From a virus, in the IMG/VR virus record IMGVR_UViG_3300043540_000950, positions 1-37,362 of that record: DNA of 37,362 nt; one strand, 5' to 3'. This document shows positions 24,514-30,169 of the stretch, piece by piece. Numbering within the stretch: the first letter of the stretch is position 1; every line of letters begins with the position of its first letter. The notes below the pieces were generated by a model. The model worked only from the letters and a program-made list of their open reading frames with translations, was not told the origin of the DNA and made no database searches. Both the position numbers and the translations under genes were made by a program.

Positions 24514-25110
24514 TTACGCCTCCAGGCCGCTAGGGCCATGTCCGCCGGGAACGGCCGCAAAGCGGCTCGTTTCGGCGCCAAGGATATGCCCGGCCAGGGG
24601 CGCCATGCCGCTGGCCAGCCAGGCGGACACGTCGAAGCCGGGGCAGGTCTTGAGCCACTCGCGGGGCTCCACCTTGCCGTCGCCGTCCTTGTCCGGGGAG
24701 AGGTCGCGGTGGCCGCAGACGCGGGCATCGGGATAGCGCGACCGCAGCATCTTCACGGTATCGGCCAGACCGGCCCATTGGGCGGGGGTGAAATGGTCGG
24801 TGCCAACCATGCACACACCGACGGATTTCGCATTGAAGCCCGCCACGTGGGCGCCGATCTCCTCCACGTCGCGCCCGGAGGCGGTGGTGCCGTTGGTGTA
24901 CACGACGAAGTGGTAGCCGATGGCCTCCAGGCCTGGATTCATACGTCGGCGGGCTTCGGCGGAGCGGTGAAAGCCACGCTGCGTGTGCCAGCCGTCGATC
25001 ACCTGGACGGGGGTCATAAAGCCGGGAGTTCCGGCGGAGCCACGGAACAGGCTGTTGCCGTTGGGCGACGCCGAACAGTGGATGACGATGAGTTTGATTT
25101 CGCGGTTCAT
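24514..25110 (-). CDS. N-acetylmuramoyl-L-alanine amidase endolysin
   Basis: The 198-residue product is an amidase-2 / T7-lysozyme-type endolysin cutting the bond between MurNAc and L-Ala. Zinc ligands are His11 (IVIHCSAS), His134 (CGHRDLSPD) and Cys156 (KTCPGF), with the IGYHFVV segment at 64-70. Between the last two ligands, residues 140-151 form an EF-hand-like loop (DKDGDGKVEPRE). The C-terminal ~20 residues (ETSRFAAVPGGHGPSGLEA) come from an embedded hairpin repeat and are probably not needed. No signal peptide is seen, in line with holin-dependent release. It is the first gene after a terminator and the 24-base late element, the Mu Plys position. Confidence 0.93.
   Translation of the reverse strand: MNREIKLIVIHCSASPNGNSLFRGSAGTPGFMTPVQVIDGWHTQRGFHRSAEARRRMNPGLEAIGYHFVVYTNGTTASGRDVEEIGAHVAGFNAKSVGVCMVGTDHFTPAQWAGLADTVKMLRSRYPDARVCGHRDLSPDKDGDGKVEPREWLKTCPGFDVSAWLASGMAPLAGHILGAETSRFAAVPGGHGPSGLEA
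24532..24582. repeat. 51-base hairpin repeat, copy at the endolysin 3' end
   Basis: This is the second copy of the element at 23787-23837. It forms an imperfect stem around GGCCGC-AAA-GCGGC. It encodes the last ~17 residues of the endolysin, downstream of the catalytic domain, so it may have been acquired by insertion. Its origin, host REP-type repeat or phage element, cannot be decided here. Confidence 0.6.
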
Positions 25111-25139
25111 GCGCCCATCATGCGGGCGCGCGCGCGGGT

Positions 25140-25163
25140 GGTCCCGGAAAACGTTTTAGGAAT
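25140..25163 (-). promoter_or_regulatory. 24-base late element, copy upstream of the endolysin gene
   Basis: This is identical to 17333-17356, with the AAAACGTTTT dyad in the middle. It lies 29 bases before the endolysin ATG and directly beside the terminator of the early operon. The place corresponds to Mu Plys, which needs the activator C. The short distance to the ATG means a very short leader if this is an activator site upstream of a promoter. Confidence 0.55.
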
Positions 25164-25164
25164 G

Positions 25165-25190
25165 AAAAAGCCCGGCGCGGGGCCGGGCTT
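25165..25190 (-). terminator. Rho-independent terminator of the early operon
   Basis: A nine-base-pair stem (AAGCCCGGC with GCCGGGCTT, loop GCGGG) is followed on the minus strand by five T residues. It lies 25 bases after the lipoprotein stop and immediately before the late element. It would end early transcription and keep the lysis genes silent until the late promoter is active. Confidence 0.85.
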
Positions 25191-25214
25191 CGGGCTCGGT
25201 TTTAGGGGTGTTTT

Positions 25215-25676
25215 TTATCCGCCGACCATTCCCAACTCGGGAACAGGCGAGAAGTCCGAGCCAGCCCCGCAAATACGCTTGCATGGCGCTTTGGCGTAAG
25301 CAATGCCAGGATTCTGTCCCCCCCCCATCCGGTAGTAGCACGTCTGCCCTTCCGCCTCGAATTCCTTGGGCATGTACTGCGGGTTTGCGGATACGCTCAC
25401 CGCCAACTCAACCATGCTTTTCCACCCATACTCACGGCCCTCTGTATAACCGGAAGCATCGCGGATGTAGTCCACCTTGGCGGCGGTGATGTCCGACGAA
25501 TACTTGGCCAGCGCCGGGCATTTTTCCATGAATACCCGGACAGCCTCGGCAGACTTTGAGCGGTTCTCCTGGCTCATGTTTTCCGGGGTGGATATGGAGA
25601 TTTCATCAGGCTTTTCAGCACAGGACGCCAGAGTGATGGCGGCAAGCAGTATGGCAACAACGGGAAAGGTTTTCAT
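25215..25676 (-). CDS. Lipoprotein of unknown function
   Basis: This 153-residue protein begins with a lipoprotein signal: basic MKTF, a hydrophobic stretch (VVAILLAAITLA) and the lipobox LASC with Cys19. The mature part has further cysteines (near 54, 113, 132 and 136) but no domain recognised. It has a very strong ribosome site (AAGGAGGAAACC before the ATG) and lies between the Mor-like gene and the terminator. It is not part of the Mu core, so it may be a lysogenic-conversion or superinfection-exclusion protein; that is only a guess from its location and export signal. Confidence 0.75.
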   Translation of the reverse strand: MKTFPVVAILLAAITLASCAEKPDEISISTPENMSQENRSKSAEAVRVFMEKCPALAKYSSDITAAKVDYIRDASGYTEGREYGWKSMVELAVSVSANPQYMPKEFEAEGQTCYYRMGGGQNPGIAYAKAPCKRICGAGSDFSPVPELGMVGG

Positions 25677-25702
25677 GGTTTCCTCCTTCGCGGAAGTTTA
25701 AA

Positions 25703-26077
25703 TCAAAACATCGTCTGTTGCCGCTTCGCCATTTCATAGGCCCGCACGGCGTTGACGATCTGGCGGATGCGCATGACGGTGAGGCCCTCCTCGCGGGCCA
25801 GTTGCTCGTAGTTTTCGCCATTGAAGCGGGCGAAAATTTCCCGGTCCCGCTGGGTGCATTCCCAGGATATTCCCTTGGGGAAATACAATTCGCGGCCTCC
25901 CCATTCCCGGCGCATATATTCCGCCAGTTTCCACGCGATGGCGCGGGCCATATCGGGGTCGATGGCTGCATCCTCTTGGAGAAAGACGGCGGCCTTATCC
26001 GCGAAGTCTTGCAGTTCCTCGGGGTAGGCGCCCTTTTCGTCCATCGCTCGCACCATGTCGGCGGGGGCCAGCTTCAT
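25703..26077 (-). CDS. mor: Mor/C-family transcription activator
   Basis: The 124-residue product matches the Mor activator family: an N-terminal dimerisation part (LQDFADKAAVFLQEDAAIDPDMARAIAWKLA), the conserved GGRELYFPKGISW at 60-72, RDREIFARFNG at 77-87, and a HTH at 88-115 (NYEQLAREEGLTVMRIRQI). Mor turns on Mu's middle promoter and its paralogue C the late ones; both bind dyad sites. Only one such gene is seen here, at the end of the early operon, so it may do both jobs. It overlaps the previous gene by 4 bases. Confidence 0.93.
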   Translation of the reverse strand: MKLAPADMVRAMDEKGAYPEELQDFADKAAVFLQEDAAIDPDMARAIAWKLAEYMRREWGGRELYFPKGISWECTQRDREIFARFNGENYEQLAREEGLTVMRIRQIVNAVRAYEMAKRQQTMF

Positions 26078-26448
26078 TTCGTCACCTTCGCGGCAGCCAG
26101 TTGGCCCAGCGCCTCCCGTAGCCGCCGCTTGTTGGCGGCGATCTGTTCAGGAGTGAGCCGTGGAGGGGGGAGCTTTTTCAAGTCTGGGCGGGCCGGCAGG
26201 GAGGCCAGTACTGCCTTGGGGGTGGGCCAGCGGTCCAACTCTGCTGCCAGGGCCATGAAGGCGGCTTTAAGGCGGGGTAAATCGTGGGCTTCCACCCATC
26301 CGCGCTTGGCGGCCCACAGGACTTGTATCCACACCTGGGTGGTGAGGGTGATGGTTTCCGCCGGGGGGGTGCTTGGCAGGGAGAGGGTGCGCAGCATCTG
26401 CACCCCTTCCACCACGGCGTTGTGGAACCAGGCCGGCGCCTCATTCAT
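26074..26448 (-). CDS. Conserved early protein, unknown function
   Basis: The 124-residue protein (MNEAPAWFHNAVVEGVQMLRTL...) is a mostly helical sequence with a proline-rich linker (KKLPPPRLTPEQIAANKRRLREAL) near residue 90-115. I recognise it only as a type seen between gp16 and mor in transposable phages. It overlaps the preceding gene by 8 bases and its stop overlaps the mor start, so it belongs to the early operon. Confidence 0.7.
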   Translation of the reverse strand: MNEAPAWFHNAVVEGVQMLRTLSLPSTPPAETITLTTQVWIQVLWAAKRGWVEAHDLPRLKAAFMALAAELDRWPTPKAVLASLPARPDLKKLPPPRLTPEQIAANKRRLREALGQLAAAKVTK

Positions 26449-26896
26449 GGCGCTTCATCCCTTCCAGGGCGGCCAGGGCCTGGCCGTCCTTGCTCTTGAA
26501 CTTGTGGGCTGCCGTCTCCCCTCCCTGGGGCAGGACGGCGGGCAACGCCCGTGCCTCCACGCTCTCCAGGACGCGCTTGAGGTAGTTGTGGTTGGACAGG
26601 GGCTTCCACCCCGGCTGGGCGCGTTTATCGTCCAGGGAAGCCACGGTTTCCACCAGGGACTGGGCCAGGGCGGCCTGGTTGGCGCAAAGCCCTTGCACCT
26701 CTCTGGCCAAGCGCAAGGCGCGGTCCCACGACAGGGCGCGGGAGGCGGAGCGGAACAGCCCAAGGTAGGCGAACAGGGGCCGGGACAGGGCCGGCTCCAT
26801 CGGCGCCAGCAACGCCAGCAGCTCGCGGCCGGCGTCGTCCTGGAGGGCGGCCTCGATGCTGAAACGGGCGTGGCAGGCAGGGCAGCTCAGGAGCAT
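26441..26896 (-). CDS. Zinc-ribbon-like early protein, unknown function
   Basis: This 151-residue protein starts with a CPACHARF motif, a half zinc ribbon; no second CxxC pair follows, though Cys70 (GLCANQ) could take part. The rest is helical, with basic residues toward the C-terminus (NHNYLKRVLESVEARAL). The ATG at 26896 lies within the last codons of gp16 and is preferred because the protein start coincides with the CPAC motif. No function can be assigned. Confidence 0.68.
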   Translation of the reverse strand: MLLSCPACHARFSIEAALQDDAGRELLALLAPMEPALSRPLFAYLGLFRSASRALSWDRALRLAREVQGLCANQAALAQSLVETVASLDDKRAQPGWKPLSNHNYLKRVLESVEARALPAVLPQGGETAAHKFKSKDGQALAALEGMKRHE

Positions 26897-27501
26897 TGGG
26901 GCCACCATTGGGGAATCGCCATCGCCAACTGGCGCAACGCCCGGACGTTGCGGGTCCATTTAACATCCGGGGCGTTGCGGCGCTGGAGTTCCTGTTCCAG
27001 GTCGTCGCGGGTCTTGCCGCCCTGGGCCAGCAGTTCGTCCACATGAGCCAGCAGGCCGCGCTTTTCCTGCTCGTAGGCCAGGGCCGCCACTACCTTGCGG
27101 AGGTGTTCGGGCTTGGCCCATTCGAGCTTTTCCACGCCGGGGACGCCGGCGACCTTGTCGGCGGAAACCCGTTTCAGGATGGATTCGGCGTAGCTCCAGG
27201 GCAGCTTCATGTCAGCGAGCTGGGCTTCGATCTTGCCCATAAGGTCGCCCGCGCCGGGGCGGTTGGTTTGGGGGTTGTCCTTGTGCTGGCCGACGTGGCG
27301 CTGTTTTGGGGTGCGAGCGGCGCCGACGCGGCGCAGGTGTTCCAGCACCTTTTCGCAGGCGGCCATGTCCAGCTTGGTGGTGGACCGCACTCCGGCCTGG
27401 GCCTGGAGCATGTCGCGGCGGGTTTCCTCGTCCATGCCGAGCTGGCGGCAGGCGGCGTGGACGGCGCGGCGGCGGGCGGCGAGGCGGGGGGTGGGCTTCA
27501 T
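26887..27501 (-). CDS. Mu gp16-like protein (DUF1018)
   Basis: The 204-residue product matches the phage GP16 / DUF1018 family: RRAVHAACRQLGMDEETRRDMLQAQAG, then STTKLDMAACEKVLEHLRRVG in the first 60 residues. The region LMGKIEAQLADMKLPWSYAESILKR in the middle and the C-terminal helix are also typical. It is a regulatory-type protein of unknown role located shortly before mor. The start overlaps the preceding gene by 4 bases. Confidence 0.9.
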   Translation of the reverse strand: MKPTPRLAARRRAVHAACRQLGMDEETRRDMLQAQAGVRSTTKLDMAACEKVLEHLRRVGAARTPKQRHVGQHKDNPQTNRPGAGDLMGKIEAQLADMKLPWSYAESILKRVSADKVAGVPGVEKLEWAKPEHLRKVVAALAYEQEKRGLLAHVDELLAQGGKTRDDLEQELQRRNAPDVKWTRNVRALRQLAMAIPQWWPQCS

Positions 27502-27848
27502 GCTGGAATCTCCATTTCGGCGATTTCACGCGCCCAGCGCTTGGCCTTGCCCAGGACGGCCATGTAGCTGCCGCCGTAGAACCACGCGGAGCGCCATGAG
27601 CGACACGCGCCGGACGGGGAGCTGGCTTGCATCAGCCAGCCCAGCCGGTTGGTGTCGATGAGGTGGCCGAGGATGAGGTTGTGGCTCCAGCGCTGCATCA
27701 AGCACTCCACGGGAAGACCAAGGGCTTCCAAGGCTTCGGGGTCGTCCAGGATTTCCCGCAACTCGGGCCCGATGTCGAAGGCGGTGACGGGGATGGCATC
27801 GGCCAGGCGGATGACGCGATCTACGCGGATGTCGGGGGCGATGTTCAT
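27498..27848 (-). CDS. Conserved early protein, unknown function
   Basis: The 116-residue protein (MNIAPDIRVDRVIRLADAIPVTAFDIG...) is placed between the cassette array and gp16. A longer open frame extends upstream to 28259, but it overlaps the previous gene in another frame and the ATG at 27848 sits in a TGA overlap, which is the pattern of this operon. Several tryptophans in the C-terminal half (CRSWRSAWFYGGSYMAVLGKA) suggest a compact fold. No function recognised. Confidence 0.7.
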   Translation of the reverse strand: MNIAPDIRVDRVIRLADAIPVTAFDIGPELREILDDPEALEALGLPVECLMQRWSHNLILGHLIDTNRLGWLMQASSPSGACRSWRSAWFYGGSYMAVLGKAKRWAREIAEMEIPA

Positions 27849-28144
27849 AGCGATGAAACCCTGGGCAAGGACCGGCGCAACGCAGCAAGGACGCGGGACC
27901 AGCCCATGCGGGCCTGCCACTCCACGCCATCGGCCACTACCCGGTAGCAGTCGCGCCGGTTGGCCCGGTAGAGGTCGAGCTGGTGGCGAACCTCGCCGAA
28001 GTCGTAGTCGATGACAATCACTGTTCGGCGTAGCCGGGGCAGTTCCGGCGGATAGTCCGGCGCCGGGCCATCCAGGCGCTTCTTCTCCTTCGCGGCTCGG
28101 GCGGCGGCGAGCTTGGCGCTCATACGGGTGCGTTTGCGGTACAT
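27845..28144 (-). CDS. Small basic early protein, unknown function
   Basis: This 99-residue protein has a strongly basic N-terminus (YRKRTRMSAKLAAARAAKEKKR) followed by RRTVIVIDYDFGEVRHQLDLYR. An AAGGA ribosome site lies 11 bases before the ATG at 28144; a GTG at 28153 is a less well spaced alternative. It is the first gene downstream of the cassette insertion, whose left junction is at 28171, so its ribosome site is phage-derived. No family recognised. Confidence 0.68.
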   Translation of the reverse strand: MYRKRTRMSAKLAAARAAKEKKRLDGPAPDYPPELPRLRRTVIVIDYDFGEVRHQLDLYRANRRDCYRVVADGVEWQARMGWSRVLAALRRSLPRVSSL

Positions 28145-28158
28145 ACCTTGCACGGTCC

Positions 28159-28383
28159 TTATAATCTATAGTTAGGGGCATAGTGGTTTGTGCGCCATGT
28201 CTCTTGGTACTTGCAGTGCTCGCAGTGCGTCTCCTGCGAAAGTCCATCAATCCGGCCACGGTTCACGCAAGTGTTGCAGTCTGGTCGCGCTTGTTGTGCA
28301 GCCCCCCAAATGCTTGCCGCATCATCATCACTGCACTCGAAAAACACTCGCTTTTCAAGCCACCACTGCAAAAAATCTCTCAT
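28159..28383 (-). CDS. Cassette 1: small Cys-rich zinc-binding protein
   Basis: The 74-residue product contains CNTC and CEHC pairs about 18 residues apart (RPDCNTCVNRGRIDGLSQETHCEHCKYQE), a likely structural zinc site. Similar small Cys-rich proteins are common in tailed phages; their role is unknown. It has its own ribosome site (AGGAG, six bases before ATG) just inside the attC core of the cassette. Its last codons (APNYRL) read through the left cassette boundary at 28171 into phage sequence, so the native C-terminus is altered by the insertion. Confidence 0.7.
   Translation of the reverse strand: MRDFLQWWLEKRVFFECSDDDAASIWGAAQQARPDCNTCVNRGRIDGLSQETHCEHCKYQETWRTNHYAPNYRL
28171..28177 (+). 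other. Left boundary of the cassette array (GTTAGGG)
   Basis: The sequence GTTAGGG is a GTTRRR-type core. It is the first base triplet of cassette 1 and pairs in 6 of 7 positions with the GCCTAAC at that cassette's other end. No attC arms exist to its left, where phage sequence (CTATAG) begins. This is what is expected at the left junction of cassettes inserted at a secondary G/TT site. Confidence 0.6.
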
Positions 28384-28396
28384 CTCTATCTCCTGC

Positions 28397-28459
28397 GCCT
28401 AACCCGGCGCTCAAGCGGGACCGTCCGCAAGCGTCCGGCCCCTTAGCTCTACGTTAGGG
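28397..28459 (+). other. attC site 1 (cassette 1)
   Basis: Outer cores are GCCTAAC (28397) and GTTAGGG (28453). The inner arms GCTCAAG (28409-28415) and CTTAGC (28442-28447) pair with one unpaired C in the left arm, the extrahelical base that sets attC polarity. The sequence GCTCAAGCGGGAC...GCCCCTTAGC closely resembles Vibrio-type repeats. The site extends into the 3' end of the MazG-like gene. Confidence 0.85.
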
Positions 28460-28752
28460 GCTTGGTGATGCAGCCATCTGCCAACGTTCGCAAGCTTCGT
28501 GTCCGCATTGGAATGCACCTGTTCTTTGCTCACCGGGCCGGCGTTGCACAGCATAATCATTGCCGCCCGCACGTCGCCCATTTCCTTCGCCAGCACGTCG
28601 GCATTGTTCATGCTTCCTGGTCGCAGCGGGTTCGCGCTTGCGTAGCCGTGCCGCAGAATCTTGCCAATCGCCTGAATGCACTCTCCGCATTCCTCGGCCA
28701 AGAGGGCAAGCAGTTCGGCTTGCGCCGGCGTCAGTTCGTTAAAGTGTTCCAT
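28411..28752 (-). CDS. Cassette 2: MazG-like nucleotide pyrophosphohydrolase
   Basis: This 113-residue protein has the metal-binding pattern of all-alpha NTP pyrophosphohydrolases: LAEECGECIQAIGK with Glu20, Glu21 and Glu24, then KEMGDVRAAM with Glu57 and Asp60. MazG-type enzymes hydrolyse nucleoside triphosphates, and phage versions are thought to affect alarmone or nucleotide pools. The ATG at 28752 has AAGGAAAG upstream; a GTG one codon earlier is possible. The last ~15 residues (NVELRGRTLADGPA) are read from attC site 1 and would differ if the cassette were elsewhere. It lies antiparallel to its attC. Confidence 0.8.
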   Translation of the reverse strand: MEHFNELTPAQAELLALLAEECGECIQAIGKILRHGYASANPLRPGSMNNADVLAKEMGDVRAAMIMLCNAGPVSKEQVHSNADTKLANVGRWLHHQAPNVELRGRTLADGPA

Positions 28753-28777
28753 CACTTTCCTTTCCGGGGCGCTCGGC

Positions 28778-28842
28778 CCCTAACCCGGAGCTCAACTCGG
28801 ACGCGGCGAAAATCCGCCGCGCCGGTTAGCTATGCGTTAAAC
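28778..28842 (+). other. attC site 2 (cassette 2)
   Basis: Outer cores are CCCTAAC (28778) and GTTAAAC (28836). Inner arms are AGCTCAAC (28789-28796) and GTTAGCT (28825-28831), again with an extra C in the left arm. A central stem, GACGCGGCG with CGCCGC around AAAATC, closes the structure. The stop codon of the cassette 3 gene lies inside it. Confidence 0.85.
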
Positions 28843-29393
28843 GTCTTGCACCGCCGCGCCAGTTCGACCAGCCATTCACAGAGCGGAGGCGGCGTATGCT
28901 CTCTTTCGGCCTTCGTGATGTGCGGCCGGTAGTCGGTTCGCTTCCGGGTCTGCACCACATAGGCAGCCTCGCCCATGACATAAGGCAGCGGCGGTATATC
29001 TCCAGGCTCGCACCCAACCACGTAGAACCACGTCGCTTTCTCTGCCTTGTGGCCCCACCACTTCTGAGGAGCGGCCAGGGTCCATCCGCCGTAGCTGTCG
29101 CGCTGTCCAGGCTTCGGCAGTCCTGCGGCATCCCACAGCGTCGAGCCTGCCGGGTGCTCCAGCACGCCGCCCCACTTCCGCACCTGGTCAGCCGCCCACA
29201 GGCCCAGGGCCTTCTCGTCCGGCCTCGGCCTGGCGAAGTGGCGCAGCCTTCCCCAGGCGCGGCAGGGCGGGTGCGCCACAACTTGGCAGCCTCCGGGCCA
29301 GCGGCGGGCGTCGCGCTCGGCGTCCCACACGTCACAGTCCGGCAATCGCTTGTAGTTGCTGTCAGCCCTGGCAAAGAGGATGGCTACGGTCAT
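28830..29393 (-). CDS. Cassette 3: phage protein with HPPC and EHP motifs
   Basis: The 187-residue product belongs to a type common in phages of beta- and gammaproteobacteria. Notable motifs are MTVAILFARADSNYK at the start, VVAHPPCRAWGRLR at 38-51 and GVLEHPAGSTLW at 76-87. PPC and E-N/H-P motifs in this order recall the catalytic loop and ENV motif of C5-cytosine methyltransferases, but the usual SAM-binding FxGxG is lacking, so the activity is uncertain. The end of the gene (KTFNA, stop TAG) is in attC site 2. Its start is 11 bases from the attC site 3 core. Confidence 0.75.
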   Translation of the reverse strand: MTVAILFARADSNYKRLPDCDVWDAERDARRWPGGCQVVAHPPCRAWGRLRHFARPRPDEKALGLWAADQVRKWGGVLEHPAGSTLWDAAGLPKPGQRDSYGGWTLAAPQKWWGHKAEKATWFYVVGCEPGDIPPLPYVMGEAAYVVQTRKRTDYRPHITKAEREHTPPPLCEWLVELARRCKTFNA

Positions 29394-29403
29394 CGCAAAA
29401 TCC

Positions 29404-29469
29404 GTTTAACTATCGCTTGCACCGGACCGGCCGCCTGCGGCGTCCGATCCGGTGAAGCTGGCGTTATGG
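29404..29469 (+). other. attC site 3 (cassette 3) and right boundary
   Basis: The left core GTTTAAC (29404) is a perfect match to the consensus and to the start of its own cassette. Inner arms GCTTGCACCGGA (29415-29426) and TCCGGTGAAGC (29448-29458) pair over 11 bases with one extra G in the left arm. The right core, GTTATGG, is degenerate, as expected if it comes from phage sequence at the insertion point and not from another cassette. Confidence 0.83.
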
Positions 29470-29472
29470 GTC

Positions 29473-29937
29473 TTAATCACCCGCCACCCCATCACCTTCC
29501 TCCCCGCATTGGGCCTTGCCGGAAATGGTGTAAACCGGCGCTATCCACCACCCTAGCTCCAGCATCCGCCCGGCCACGGTGCCGGCGTAGCCTTCCCGCC
29601 TTGCCACGTCGAGAATCTTTCCCTTCACGGCGTTTTCCGTCGGACCGGCGTATTCGTGCAGGGGGACCCGTTTCCCCTCCTCCATACCGAAGGCCATGTA
29701 GCCGGCGTGGCTCAGGCTTTCCAGCCGCTCCTTGAACAGCGGGCCGTGGTCTGAGAAGGCGTATTCGGTATGGGTGCCCTCGGAGTTGTAAATCTGCATC
29801 CTGGCACGGGGGTCGCCTTCCTCGCGGAAGAAGTTGACTTCCATGCCGGCAGGCAGCAGGCGGCCGATGTTGAGCATGGAGGCGCGGAGGATTTCCGTTT
29901 TTTCGGCGTCGGTAAGTACTGCGTTATTGCCGCTCAT
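29473..29937 (-). CDS. Early protein next to the cassette array, unknown function
   Basis: The 154-residue protein (SGNNAVLTDAEKTEILRAS...) has a helical N-terminus and a beta-rich middle (NFFREEGDPRARMQIYNSEGTHTEYAF). It ends 10 bases from the right cassette boundary. Under the preferred model it is a phage gene that was directly upstream of the gene at 27845 before cassettes arrived; if the attC polarity were the other way it would itself be a cassette. No domain recognised. Confidence 0.68.
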   Translation of the reverse strand: MSGNNAVLTDAEKTEILRASMLNIGRLLPAGMEVNFFREEGDPRARMQIYNSEGTHTEYAFSDHGPLFKERLESLSHAGYMAFGMEEGKRVPLHEYAGPTENAVKGKILDVARREGYAGTVAGRMLELGWWIAPVYTISGKAQCGEEGDGVAGD

Positions 29938-29938
29938 C

Positions 29939-30169
29939 TCACGCCTCCGATTTCTCGAAAGTTACCGTAATGTCCGCCTTCACCATTTTTAGGTCGGGAT
30001 TTCTGGCTATGAATTCCTTGGTGTCAAGTTTGTCTTGGCCGGTTGTCCATATGGCATCAAGCCATGCCTCGGGGCGATCCTGACCAATCCCAACTACATC
30101 ATAGGAGCGGCCAATAAAAGCCTTCCTGACTACGGCAAAACCAGGGAATGTGCGTCGGCAGCGAGCCAT
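29939..30169 (-). CDS. Small early protein, unknown function
   Basis: This 76-residue protein (ARCRRTFPGFAVVRKAFIGRSYDVVGIGQ...) starts within the stop of the gene before it and ends just before the next start, so it is translated as part of the operon. It is noticeably less GC-rich than most genes here. No motif is recognised. Confidence 0.6.
   Translation of the reverse strand: MARCRRTFPGFAVVRKAFIGRSYDVVGIGQDRPEAWLDAIWTTGQDKLDTKEFIARNPDLKMVKADITVTFEKSEA

Larger units (their letters stand above)
28172..29463 (+). mobile_element. Three-cassette integron-type array inserted in the early operon
   Basis: Three modules of 282, 383 and 627 bases (28172-28453, 28454-28836, 28837-29463) each hold one gene and one attC site. 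In each module the core at its left end matches the R'' core at its right end: GTTAGGG with GCCTAAC (6/7), GTTAGGG with CCCTAAC (7/7), GTTAAAC with GTTTAAC (7/7). That is the pairing made in a circular cassette. No integron integrase and no attI are seen, so this is a CALIN-type cluster. The genes run on the minus strand against the attC polarity, in the direction of phage transcription. Confidence 0.82.

Noticed and set aside
28896-29735. Plus-strand open frame of 279 codons across cassette 3 and attC site 3
   Set aside because: I examined it as a possible sense-oriented cassette gene. It crosses the attC site and the adjacent phage gene, and its translation is unlike any protein I know, whereas the minus-strand frame has clear family motifs.
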